A stretch of DNA of 41,310 nucleotides, from NCBI RefSeq assembly GCF_936928535.1, contig NZ_CAKZHY010000036.1:1-41310 (forward strand), written 5' to 3'. Below are positions 8,011 through 14,826 of this stretch, one piece after another. A program made the translations under genes and the position numbers. Below the pieces are notes generated by a model, which made no database searches, was not told where the DNA came from, and saw only the letters and a list, made by a program, of their open reading frames with translations. This stretch comes from an uncultured Bradyrhizobium sp. GTDB lineage: Bacteria; Pseudomonadota; Alphaproteobacteria; Rhizobiales; Xanthobacteraceae. Every line of letters starts with the position of its first letter. The first letter of the stretch is position 1.

Positions 8011-8688
8011 ATGAACGTTATTGTTTTTGCATCGCGTAAAGGCGGCTCGGGCAAGAGTACCCTGGCTGCACATCTCGCTGCGCAGATCAAGGCGAGCAAG
8101 CAGGTGATGCTGGTGGATGCGGATCCACAGGGGTCGCTCACGCTGTGGCACAAGCTGCGCGGCACCAACGAGCCGCCGATCAAGGCGGCCGTGAACTCGG
8201 TCAGCGGCATCGTCTCCGCTGCCAAGCGCGACGGCTACGAGTGGGTGCTGATCGACACGCCGCCGAACCTGTCGGCCGTGGTCGACGACGCGATCAAGAA
8301 TGCCACCATGGTGGTCATTCCCGCACGTCCCGGCGTGTTCGACGTCAACGCGGTGCAGGAAACCATCCAGATGTGCCGCGCGGCGCGCAAGCCCTACGCG
8401 GTCGTGCTCAACGGCGCTCCGGCGCGCCGGGACGAGTCCGAAAGCCCGATCGTCACCATCGCCCGCGAGGCGCTGGCCAAGTTCCGCGCTCCGGTATGGG
8501 GCGGTCAGATCACCAATCGTTCGGATTTGTTGATGGCACTCAGCCACGGCGAAGGCGCGCGTGAGTATCAGGCCGAAAGCCGTGCGGCCCAGGAAATTGC
8601 AAGACTGTGGGCGGCGATCGAGCGTTCAGTGAAAGCTATTCGCGGCACGGCGTCGGCATCAGGCGCAATGCACAAGCAGGCGGCATAA
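8011..8688 (+). CDS. Orphan ParA-family ATPase
   Basis: The protein has 225 residues. The deviant Walker A motif is RKGGSGKST (signature Lys10 and Lys15). Then come VDADPQGSLTLW (switch I/A′ region) and VLIDTPPNL (Walker B). ParA ATPases dimerise on ATP and position DNA or protein cargo in the cell. There is no parB or parS next to it and no replication genes, so it is not a classic chromosome or plasmid segregation locus. Orphan ParAs often place chemoreceptor clusters, cellulose or polar machinery. GGGAGGCCAGAGGT gives a clear ribosome site for the ATG at 8011. A rho-independent terminator follows, and two tiny membrane protein genes lie convergent just beyond. Confidence 0.9.
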   Translation: MNVIVFASRKGGSGKSTLAAHLAAQIKASKQVMLVDADPQGSLTLWHKLRGTNEPPIKAAVNSVSGIVSAAKRDGYEWVLIDTPPNLSAVVDDAIKNATMVVIPARPGVFDVNAVQETIQMCRAARKPYAVVLNGAPARRDESESPIVTIAREALAKFRAPVWGGQITNRSDLLMALSHGEGAREYQAESRAAQEIARLWAAIERSVKAIRGTASASGAMHKQAA

Positions 8689-8714
8689 TTTCATTCAATC
8701 ATTCCCCGGACGAC

Positions 8715-8740
8715 AAACGCGCGGAGGTCCGCGCGTTTTG
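8715..8740 (+). terminator. Intrinsic terminator of the ParA gene
   Basis: AAACGCGCGG (8715–8724), loop AGGT, then CCGCGCGTTT (8729–8738) form a perfect 10-bp hairpin. T-rich sequence follows (TTTTGCGTTT). It ends 50 bases after the ParA stop codon. Confidence 0.85.
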
Positions 8741-8766
8741 CGTTTGTAGGATCCGGTGAAAGTGAG

Positions 8767-8934
8767 TTACGCCACCATCAGCATGTAGAACACGATGACC
8801 GGCGATAGCGTCAGGATCACCGACCAGACGCCGACGGCCCAGAGAATGTCACCGGTGGAAAAGCCCTGCTGCTCGGCCCTGTCGAAATTCATCGTGACGC
8901 CGTAGTCCGGCGCCATATCATTCTGATTGTTCAA
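8767..8934 (-). CDS. Micro membrane protein A (55 aa, single span)
   Basis: A TTG start at 8934 gives 55 residues; ATGs at 8916 and 8892 would give 49 or 41. The first half is polar (DYGVTMNFDRAEQQ). The C-terminal half is one hydrophobic span, GDILWAVGVWSVILTLSPVI and on to the end. The hydrophobic segment aligns with the neighbouring protein at 9067–9213: WSVILTLSPVIVF versus WAVMLGLMPVLLF. The GCGGGGGC stretch before the TTG is the best ribosome site, but the start is not settled. Such proteins are usually missed by automatic calls. Function is unknown, and a regulatory role at a membrane complex is only a guess. Confidence 0.6.
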   Translation of the reverse strand: MNNQNDMAPDYGVTMNFDRAEQQGFSTGDILWAVGVWSVILTLSPVIVFYMLMVA

Positions 8935-9066
8935 GTTCGCCCCCGCGATTTCTTCGCTTATGGGCAGAACGATACGCGGGATGTTTTAAAATTCCGGCTC
9001 AGCGCCACGCTCGCATTTTGAGCGCATTTGCCACCACGGATTAACCATCGCCGCGATCTTGCCTCG

Positions 9067-9213
9067 TCAGGCGAGCCAGACCCGAAACAGCAGCACCGGC
9101 ATCAGGCCGAGCATCACGGCCCAGAAGCCGAACGACGACACCACCAGAATTCCCTGCATGAGATCGGCAGGCGCGAACATTTCCGCCGCGGTCGGGCGAA
9201 CGCGTTGCCCCAT
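9067..9213 (-). CDS. Micro membrane protein B (48 aa, single span)
   Basis: The protein has 48 residues, and the ATG at 9213 follows AAAGGGGGAATGACC, a strong ribosome site with good spacing. A polar N-terminus (MGQRVRPTAAEMFAPAD) leads into one hydrophobic span ending FRVWLA. It is a paralogue of the micro protein at 8767–8934: both have F(S/A)(T/P)(G/A)D(I/L) before the span and W(S/A)V(I/M)L(T/G)L(S/M)PV inside it. The two genes run on the same strand, about 130 bases apart. The function is unknown. Confidence 0.65.
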   Translation of the reverse strand: MGQRVRPTAAEMFAPADLMQGILVVSSFGFWAVMLGLMPVLLFRVWLA

Positions 9214-9342
9214 GGTCATTCCCCCTTTTGAAAGACGTTGCGGGGGAACGATAGGCGCCATTGCGTAAACGAGACGTGGATGCGCTCTGCGGCAGCTGCG
9301 AAGGTCGTTCGCGAGCGGTTAACCAACGGCACGCGCGCCTTT

Positions 9343-9464
9343 CCCTCTCCCCTTGTGGGAGAGGGTGGCTCGCCGCGAAGCGGCGAGACGGGTGAGGGGT
9401 TCTCTCCGCGCGCACATCTCGCAGCCTGAACTCGCGGAGAGATACCCCTCATCCGGCGCTTCGT
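9343..9464. repeat. Dispersed palindromic repeat, left part, split by an insertion sequence
   Basis: CCCTCTCCCCTTGTGGGAG, a GCCGCGAAGCGGC palindrome and GGGTGAGGGG form a repeat of the kind common in Bradyrhizobium intergenic DNA. It reads into CATCCGGCGCTTCGT and is then interrupted at 9465 by the IS481 element. It resumes at 10777 with TCGTGCCACCTTCTCCCGCA. Without the insertion the text would read straight through (…GGCGCTTCGTGCCACC…). Confidence 0.75.
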
Positions 9465-10776
9465 TGTCCAGCGGATGGATTGGTAACAAAATAGACCGGA
9501 TGGATGGGTGACACTCATTCATGATTTGGTCGGCTGCGGGGCTGCGCTAGCGCAGCCCCGCAGCCTTCGCGTTTTCTGATCGATGATACCGATCGGCACG
9601 TCGAAGAAGCGCACTTGCCAGTGTCCGTCCTCGATTTCCTCGACAGCGACCGCTTCACCGTCGAGAGCGCTGCAGATGTGGATGAGATCGCCCTGCCATT
9701 TGATCTCGCCATTGGAGCGGACCTGGCGCACTGCGGCGTCGGCTGGATAATCGGGCTCTGGAAGCTGCCTTGGCATCTCACGAGGCGAGGGCTGATAAAC
9801 ACTGGCAGGCGGGTGCTGACCAAGCGACTCATGCGGCCGTTCTTCGTTGTAGTCGCGCACAAATGCTGCGAAGCGACGAGCCTGCGCAGCCCGGGTTGGC
9901 GGCGGTGGCTGCATGGCTTCCAGAAGCGTGAAGTGAAAACGCTCGTGTCGGCCATTCTGCTGCGGATGGCCGGGATCAATCCGTTCATGGCGGATGCCAA
10001 GCTTGATCCACCATACTGACAGTGCCGTCAGACCGGTCGTCCCGGTTGAGGCGACCGGCGAGCCGTTGTCGGACCGGATGATCTGCGGCAAGCCGTACTC
10101 GCGAAATGCCCGCTCCAGCGGCGGTTGGCACTCGGCATATTGCGTGCTGCCCGTCGCCGCCAAGCTAATCAAATAGCGGCTAAAGCCATCGGTCGCGGTG
10201 AAGGGTTCAACCCGAGAGCCGTCGCCCAATCGGATCCAGCCCTTGTGATCGAGGGCCCATACATGGTTGGCATGCTGAGGCACCGTGAGTTGCCCCATAC
10301 GTGGCGACGCACGTCGCCGAACCCGACGGCTGCTCACCAGTCCCGCCCGCTTGAGAATCTCGCCCGCCGTCGAGGCCGATGGCCAGTCGACATCCCCTTG
10401 GCGAGCCTCAAGCTTGCTCACGATCTTGCGCGGTCCCCAGCTCGGCCGTTCAAGCCGCAGCCCCACAATCGCATCCACGATGTGCTGCGCAGTCGCCCGC
10501 CCATGCACCCGCGGCGCGTGGGAGCGATCGGCAAGCCCTCCAGGCCCTTCCAACTGGTAGCGCTCCAACCATTTGTAACCGGTCTTGCGACTGATCTCGT
10601 AGCGCTCGCACAGCTCCGTCATCGTCCACAAGCCGCTTCGCTGATCCGAGATGAAGCTAATCCGTTGGTCCATTGTGCAGCTCTCTCGCCAAGGCATCGG
10701 CTGTTCCTCCCAGCCGACAGAGAACTGTCACCCATCCATCCGGTCTACTGTGTTACCTATCTATCCGGTCTGGACA
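9465..10776 (-). mobile_element. Complete IS481-family insertion sequence, 1312 bp
   Basis: The ends are TGTCCAG (9465–9471) and CTGGACA (10770–10776). The terminal inverted repeats are about 50 bases: left 9465–9513, right 10726–10776. They are nearly identical when reverse-complemented, apart from a 2-base gap and a few substitutions. The element carries one transposase gene that nearly fills it. A 4-base target duplication TCGT flanks it at 9461–9464 and 10777–10780. The intact gene, ends and duplication argue for a recent, possibly active insertion. Confidence 0.92.
9519..10697 (-). CDS. IS481-family DDE transposase
   Basis: The protein has 392 residues. The N-terminal helix-turn-helix (MTELCERYEISRKTGYKWL, near residues 25–44) binds the element ends. 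The integrase core carries the acidic triad in WALDHKGW, IRSDNGS and NGRHERFH, the IS481 signature, with SVWWIKLGIRHERI between. A C-terminal beta domain (IHICSALDGEAVAVEE) follows, as usual in the longer IS481 members. The reading frame is uninterrupted. A second start, MDQRISF, lies eight residues in (10673). The stop codon is only five bases from the left inverted repeat. Confidence 0.95.
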   Translation of the reverse strand: MPWRESCTMDQRISFISDQRSGLWTMTELCERYEISRKTGYKWLERYQLEGPGGLADRSHAPRVHGRATAQHIVDAIVGLRLERPSWGPRKIVSKLEARQGDVDWPSASTAGEILKRAGLVSSRRVRRRASPRMGQLTVPQHANHVWALDHKGWIRLGDGSRVEPFTATDGFSRYLISLAATGSTQYAECQPPLERAFREYGLPQIIRSDNGSPVASTGTTGLTALSVWWIKLGIRHERIDPGHPQQNGRHERFHFTLLEAMQPPPPTRAAQARRFAAFVRDYNEERPHESLGQHPPASVYQPSPREMPRQLPEPDYPADAAVRQVRSNGEIKWQGDLIHICSALDGEAVAVEEIEDGHWQVRFFDVPIGIIDQKTRRLRGCASAAPQPTKS

Positions 10777-10820
10777 TCGTGCCACCTTCTCCCGCAAGGG
10801 GAGAAGGAAGAGCAGAAAGA

Positions 10821-11729
10821 CTAAGCCGCGACCATCATCCGCCGCTCGATCTCGAGATCGAGCGCGGCAGCAAGCTCGCTGCTGACTTCCACCATCGGCA
10901 GGCGCACCTCGGGGCTGTCGATCAGGCCCGTCCGCCACAGCCAGTACTTCGCCGGCGCCGGGCTCGGTTCGGTGAACAGCAGCCGCGTCAGCTCGGCAAC
11001 TTCCTGCCAGCGCGCCTCTGCCGCAGCGTGGTTGCCGCGCTTCAACTCGCTATAGACCGCCGCGAAAGTCGCGGTCTCGAGATGGGCGGAGAGCAGGATG
11101 CCGCCATCGGCGCCGTCGTCGAGCGCCTCGAAATAATTCGCATCCTCGCCGGTGAGCACGGCAAAGCCCTTCGGCCGGTCGCGCAGCAGCGCGATGGATT
11201 GCTCGCGGCTCGCGCCGCAATCCTTCAGGCCCACGATGTTGGGATGCTCGGCGAGCCGCAGCATGGTCTGGTTGGTGATGCCGACGGCGCAGCGATAGGG
11301 GATGTTGTAGAGCGCGAGCGGCCAGGCTGCGTGATCGGCCAGTGCCTCGAAATGCGCAAGGATCCCGCGCTGCGACGGCCGCACGTAATAGGGGCTCGCG
11401 ATCAGATAGAAGTCGATCGGCCAGTCCGCGGTCTCGTCCAGCCGGTCCTTCAGCCGTGACGTGTCCGCGCCTGATAGTCCAAGCCCGATCGGAATGGAGC
11501 GGCGTCCGGCCGCCATCTCGTCACGCACGATGGCGACGAGACGTTCGAGCTCAGCCTCGCGCAGCGTCATGCCTTCGCCTGATGTCGCGCCCAGGATGAA
11601 GCCGTCGATGCCTTGCGTGCAGTAGTGCCGCGTCAGCCGCCGCAGCGACACTTCATCGAGGCGGCCGTCGCGGAACGGCGTCACCAGCGGCAGCCACAGC
11701 CCATGCATGTGAGTTCGCAAGTCAGTCAT
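10821..11729 (-). CDS. Dihydrodipicolinate-synthase-family aldolase (DapA paralogue)
   Basis: The protein has 302 residues and is a TIM-barrel class I aldolase. Expected catalytic groups are all in place with E. coli DapA spacing: GATSGEG at 47–53, Tyr141 and Arg146 in LYNIPYR, and the Schiff-base Lys169 in VGLKDCG. DapA condenses pyruvate with aspartate semialdehyde in lysine synthesis. Relatives handle N-acetylneuraminate or other 2-keto acids, so the true substrate is uncertain. The Arg that binds the substrate carboxylate is kept, which favours a DapA-like reaction. AAGGAGATAGGAAAC gives a strong ribosome site for the ATG at 11729. The gene stands alone behind an unusual leader (11773–11943) that suggests attenuation control. 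Confidence 0.85.
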   Translation of the reverse strand: MTDLRTHMHGLWLPLVTPFRDGRLDEVSLRRLTRHYCTQGIDGFILGATSGEGMTLREAELERLVAIVRDEMAAGRRSIPIGLGLSGADTSRLKDRLDETADWPIDFYLIASPYYVRPSQRGILAHFEALADHAAWPLALYNIPYRCAVGITNQTMLRLAEHPNIVGLKDCGASREQSIALLRDRPKGFAVLTGEDANYFEALDDGADGGILLSAHLETATFAAVYSELKRGNHAAAEARWQEVAELTRLLFTEPSPAPAKYWLWRTGLIDSPEVRLPMVEVSSELAAALDLEIERRMMVAA

Positions 11730-11776
11730 GTTTCCTATCTCCTTCTCAAGTTGAACCTGAGACGGAGGGCACATGA

Positions 11777-11804
11777 AAAAACCCCGTCCAGGTGGCGGGG
11801 TTTT
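11777..11804 (-). terminator. Terminator hairpin in the leader of the DapA-like gene
   Basis: Read on the minus strand, AAAACCCCG, a 10-base loop and CGGGG are followed by TTTTTT. The hairpin lies 48–75 bases before the ATG of the DapA-like gene and after the leader promoter, which is the place of an attenuator rather than of an end-of-gene terminator. The plus-strand reading also ends in TTTT, so it may work both ways. Confidence 0.75.
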
Positions 11805-11833
11805 CGGGATTTGGCAGCGATGACGAAGTCAGC

Positions 11834-11908
11834 CTAGCGCGCGCAAAAATCCGAGGTCCCCGGATGGGGGCCTTTTTTCGAGATGATTGCGCACGACTTC
11901 GTGATCAT
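11834..11908 (-). CDS. Leaderless 24-codon leader ORF
   Basis: The ORF begins ATG ATC ACG AAG and ends GCG CGC TAG. The peptide begins MITKSCAIISKKGPH and ends TSDFCAR. No ribosome site precedes it, but the ATG coincides with the predicted transcription start of the promoter at 11915–11943, as in the leaderless trpL leader of rhizobia. It contains adjacent Ile-Ile and Lys-Lys codons. The Lys pair would suit a lysine-biosynthesis-type gene, but two codons is weak. The GC hairpin at 11856–11872 lies inside the ORF, so a ribosome would melt it. Confidence 0.45.
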   Translation of the reverse strand: MITKSCAIISKKGPHPGTSDFCAR

Positions 11909-11914
11909 TTGAAA

Positions 11915-11943
11915 ATGATGCGGGCCAGGCCCCAAACTGTCAA
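11915..11943 (-). promoter_or_regulatory. Sigma-70-type promoter of the DapA-like leader
   Basis: On the minus strand the −35 box is a perfect TTGACA (11943–11938). After exactly 17 bases comes CATCAT (11920–11915) as −10, matching four of six consensus positions. The expected start, seven bases on, is the A of the ATG at 11908. Confidence 0.6.
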
Positions 11944-11977
11944 TACACGCGGAGGGCGAAAGCCTGATTGATCAGAA

Positions 11978-12004
11978 AAAAAGCCGGACCCGAGGGCCCG
12001 GCTT
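11978..12004 (-). terminator. Terminator downstream of the LysR gene
   Basis: On the minus strand, AGCCGGGCCC, loop and GGGTCCGGCT are followed by a run of seven T. It lies about 170 bases after the LysR stop codon and just before the promoter for the DapA-like leader, so it insulates the two units. Confidence 0.85.
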
Positions 12005-12175
12005 AGGTATGGCCACGTGAGGCCGACACAATCACCTTCCAAGAGGGATTACTGAACTCCCGCGCCACTGGAGGAGGGGGACAAATGCGCAACGCGAAGG
12101 CTCAGCGTGTAAGTAGTATGAGCTTGACGAGCGCCCTGCAGCAACAGCCGAGGCCGCATGTCAGTCATGCGGAAA

Positions 12176-13099
12176 TCAGGACGGCCAGCGCTGCGCCTTG
12201 CTCACCACGAAATCGCGGAACACCTGCACGCGTGCGACCGTCTTCAGCTCTTCCGGATAGACGAAATAGGTGTCGAGCTGGATCGAGTCCGATTCGCCGA
12301 ACAGTTGTACGAGGCGACTCTGTTCTTCGACGAGGTAGTCGGGCAGCGCGGCGATGCCGAGGCCCTGCTGACAGGCGCGCACGAGACCGAGAATGTTGTT
12401 CACCCTGAAATACGCCTCGCGCGGGCCCGAGCCGTTGCGACCGGCTTCGACCAGCCAGTTGCGGTTCTGCAGGTGAGGCGCGAAATTGCCGTCGGAGAGC
12501 GAGATGATGCGGTGGGCATCGAGCTCTTCGAGCGTGCGCGGCGTACCGAAGCGCTTGATGTATTCCGGCGAGCAATAGGCGTGGAACCCCATCGCGAAGA
12601 GCTTGCGCTGGATGAGATCCGGCTGGGTCGGCTTGCGGGTGCGGATCGCAACGTCCGCCTCGCGCATGGAAAGATCCAGCTCCTCGTCGGTGACGATCAG
12701 CGAGATCCGGATTTCCGGATAGAGCGCGGTGAATTCGCCGAGGCGGGGGATCAGCCAGTTGATGCCGACGCCGGGCGTGGTGGTGATCTTGAGATCGCCG
12801 CTCGGCCGCTCGCGGCTGTCGGTCAGTTTCGCGCGCGCCGCCTGCAGCTGCATGAAGACGTCATGCGCGGTGCGGAACAACAGGTCGCCCTGCTCGGTGA
12901 GGATCAGGCCGCGGGCATGGCGGTGGAAAAGCGAGACCGAGAGCTCCTGCTCCAGCGCCGAGACCTGGCGTGACACCGCCGATTGCGACAGGCCGAGCTG
13001 CTCTCCCGCATGCGTGAAGCTGCCCGCTTCCGCCGCCGCGTGAAACACCTTCAGCTTGTCCCAGTCCATATCCGTAAATCCGTCGCGTGTTCGGGGCAT
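12176..13099 (-). CDS. LysR-type regulator, LsrB/VtlR-like
   Basis: The protein has 307 residues, or 297 from the ATG at 13069 (MDWDKLKVF). The N-terminal winged helix-turn-helix contains LKVFHAAAEAGSFTHAGEQL and LSQSAVSRQVSALE; the effector domain follows. The N-terminus and the operon position directly after trxB match LsrB of Sinorhizobium and VtlR of Brucella as I know them. Those regulate redox balance, envelope lipopolysaccharide, or small RNAs. The effector domain keeps Cys in AYCSPEYIK and VRACQQGLG, which may sense oxidation as LsrB does. The ATG is five bases after the trxB stop, so the two are co-transcribed. The name is an inference from sequence resemblance and context. Confidence 0.88.
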   Translation of the reverse strand: MPRTRDGFTDMDWDKLKVFHAAAEAGSFTHAGEQLGLSQSAVSRQVSALEQELSVSLFHRHARGLILTEQGDLLFRTAHDVFMQLQAARAKLTDSRERPSGDLKITTTPGVGINWLIPRLGEFTALYPEIRISLIVTDEELDLSMREADVAIRTRKPTQPDLIQRKLFAMGFHAYCSPEYIKRFGTPRTLEELDAHRIISLSDGNFAPHLQNRNWLVEAGRNGSGPREAYFRVNNILGLVRACQQGLGIAALPDYLVEEQSRLVQLFGESDSIQLDTYFVYPEELKTVARVQVFRDFVVSKAQRWPS

Positions 13100-13104
13100 G
13101 ATCG

Positions 13105-14070
13105 TTATTCCGCTGCCGCGCGCTCGCTGGCGCGCAGGGCCAAGAAACGTTCGGCCTCGAGCGCTGCCATGCAGCCGAGGCCTGCGGCCGTCACGGCCTG
13201 GCGATAGGTTTCATCGGCGACGTCACCGGCGGCGAACAGGCCGGGTATGGAGGTCGCCGTCGAGTTCGGGGCGACCTCGACATAGCCCGACGGTTTCAGC
13301 TTGACCGCGTCTTTCACCAGCTCGGTCGCCGGTGCGTGGCCGATGGCGATGAAGACGCCGTCGGTCTTCACGTCAGTCAGTGCGCCGGTCTTGACGTTCT
13401 TGAGGCGCACATGGGTCACCTTGTTGGGGTTCTCGGTGCCGCAGATCTCGTCGACGGCGGAGTCCCAGATCACCTTGATCTTCGGGTGCCTGAACAGGCG
13501 CTCCTGCAGGATGCGCTCGGCGCGGAAGTGATCGCGGCGATGCACGATGGTGACCTGCGAGGCATGGTTGGTCAGGTACAGCGCTTCCTCGACCGCGGTA
13601 TTGCCGCCGCCGACCACCACGACCTCCTTGTTGCGGTAGAAGAAGCCGTCGCAGGTGGCGCAGGCCGAGACGCCGCCGCCCTGGAATTTCGTCTCGGAGG
13701 GCAGGCCGAGCCAGCGCGCCTGCGCGCCGGTGGCGAGGATCACGGTGTCGGCGAGATAGACGTCACTGGAGTCGCAGGTGAGGCGGAACGGCCGCTGCGA
13801 GGTGTCGAGCTTGATCACGAGGTCGGTGACGATCCTGGTGCCGACATGGACCGCCTGCTTTTCCATCTGTTCCATCAGCCAGGGGCCCTGGATCACGTCG
13901 GCAAAGCCCGGATAGTTCTCGACGTCCGTGGTGATGGTGAGCTGGCCGCCGGCCTGCATGCCCTGGATCAGGATCGGCTCGAGCATCGCGCGCGCGGCGT
14001 AGATCGCGGCGGTGTAGCCGGCAGGGCCTGAGCCAATAATGACGACCTTTGCATGAACAGGAGCGGACAT
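13105..14070 (-). CDS. trxB: Thioredoxin reductase
   Basis: The protein has 321 residues, the normal bacterial TrxB length. The FAD site is IIGSGPAGYTAAIYAAR at the N-terminus. The redox pair is C137-A-T-C140 in SACATCDGFF, and the NADPH site GGGNTAVEEALYLT follows. The C-terminal FAD motif is GLFAAGDVAD. It uses NADPH to reduce thioredoxin in the cytoplasm. A ribosome site GAAAGGCG precedes the ATG. It heads an operon with the LysR gene and is divergent from an Lrp/AsnC gene, with two palindromes in between. Confidence 0.96.
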   Translation of the reverse strand: MSAPVHAKVVIIGSGPAGYTAAIYAARAMLEPILIQGMQAGGQLTITTDVENYPGFADVIQGPWLMEQMEKQAVHVGTRIVTDLVIKLDTSQRPFRLTCDSSDVYLADTVILATGAQARWLGLPSETKFQGGGVSACATCDGFFYRNKEVVVVGGGNTAVEEALYLTNHASQVTIVHRRDHFRAERILQERLFRHPKIKVIWDSAVDEICGTENPNKVTHVRLKNVKTGALTDVKTDGVFIAIGHAPATELVKDAVKLKPSGYVEVAPNSTATSIPGLFAAGDVADETYRQAVTAAGLGCMAALEAERFLALRASERAAAE

Positions 14071-14178
14071 TTCGATGGACGCCTTTCACGGGGGATTTGC
14101 AGCGCGGGCGCGGAACGTGCCGGGAGGCCTCGCGCAGGCGCTGAAATATCAGAGCTAATCTAAGCGTTCTGATGAGCT

Positions 14179-14193
14179 ATGCAAGAATTGCAT
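14179..14193. promoter_or_regulatory. Palindrome between trxB and the Lrp-type gene (site 1)
   Basis: ATGCAA-GAA-TTGCAT is a perfect 15-base inverted repeat about 110 bases upstream of trxB. Lrp/AsnC proteins bind such short AT-flanked palindromes, so it may be the operator of the divergent Lrp gene. Confidence 0.45.
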
Positions 14194-14232
14194 TCCCTGT
14201 CGGCGGATTTTTCCAACAGGGAACAAAAGTCG

Positions 14233-14251
14233 ATTGCGCTGCACGCGCAAT
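14233..14251. promoter_or_regulatory. Palindrome between trxB and the Lrp-type gene (site 2)
   Basis: ATTGCGC-TGCAC-GCGCAAT is a perfect 7-base inverted repeat. A TTGACA box starts 13 bases on (14264–14269), reading toward the Lrp-type gene, so the palindrome is placed to control it. Confidence 0.45.
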
Positions 14252-14336
14252 AAAATTGCTCATTTGACACGGACTGGGCTATGAGGATTGCGAAAGACCC
14301 ACCCGATACCGCCGATAAGGCAGGAGTTCCAATCAC

Positions 14337-14816
14337 GTGTCGCGGAACCTAGACGAGATCGACCTGAAGATTCTATCCGAAATCCAGACCGACGGTCGAA
14401 TCACCAATGTCGAACTCGCCAAACGTGTCGGTATTTCACCTCCGCCCTGCCTGCGCCGGGTTCGGGCGCTGGAAGAGGAAGGCTATATCCACGGCTACCG
14501 TGGGCTGCTGGACGCGCGAAAGCTCGGTTTCGACGTCACGGTGTTCGCGGCCGTGCATCTCTCCAGCCAGGCGGAAGCGGATTTGCGCGCCTTCGAGGAG
14601 TTCGTCCGCGCCGAGCCGCTGGTGCGGGAATGCTGGATGCTGTCCGGCGAGGTGGACTTCATTCTCAAATGCGTCGCCCCGGACATGGCGACGTTCCAGG
14701 ACTTTGTGACGCATCTGACTGCGGCGCCGCACGTGCGCAACGTGCGCACGTCGCTTGTGCTGCACAATTCGAAATACGAGGCGGCGGTGCCGCTCGATGT
14801 GAAGGGACGGCGGTAG
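14337..14816 (+). CDS. Lrp/AsnC-family transcription regulator
   Basis: The protein has 159 residues, the standard Lrp size. The N-terminal helix-turn-helix (LDEIDLKILSEIQTDGRITN, then VELAKRVGISPPPCLRRVRAL) is followed by the ligand-binding RAM domain (WMLSGEVDFILKCVAPD). It probably senses an amino acid; which one cannot be read. A GTG start at 14337 is preceded by AGGAG. It is divergent from trxB, and the palindromes at 14179 and 14233 are likely operators. It ends 10 bases from the convergent DoxX gene. Confidence 0.92.
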   Translation: MSRNLDEIDLKILSEIQTDGRITNVELAKRVGISPPPCLRRVRALEEEGYIHGYRGLLDARKLGFDVTVFAAVHLSSQAEADLRAFEEFVRAEPLVRECWMLSGEVDFILKCVAPDMATFQDFVTHLTAAPHVRNVRTSLVLHNSKYEAAVPLDVKGRR

Positions 14817-14826
14817 AAGCGAAGGC

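Larger units (their letters stand above)
11730..12175. other. 446-base intergenic region between the DapA-like and LysR genes
   Basis: No conventional gene is supported. It holds, read on the minus strand: a terminator behind the LysR gene (about 11978–12004), a promoter (11915–11943), a leaderless short ORF (11834–11908), a GC hairpin (11856–11872) and the attenuator-like hairpin (11777–11804). On the plus strand a strong ribosome site, GGAGGAGGGGGACAA, precedes an ATG at 12085. The ORF there runs antisense into the LysR gene and is doubtful. Confidence 0.7.

Noticed and set aside
12085..12408. A 107-codon plus-strand ORF behind the strong ribosome site GGAGGAGGGGGACAA.
   Set aside because: Most of it is antisense to the LysR gene and rich in Arg and Pro, as expected for a shadow frame of high-GC DNA. 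Only the first 30 codons are free of the LysR gene, so a short leader peptide is not excluded.
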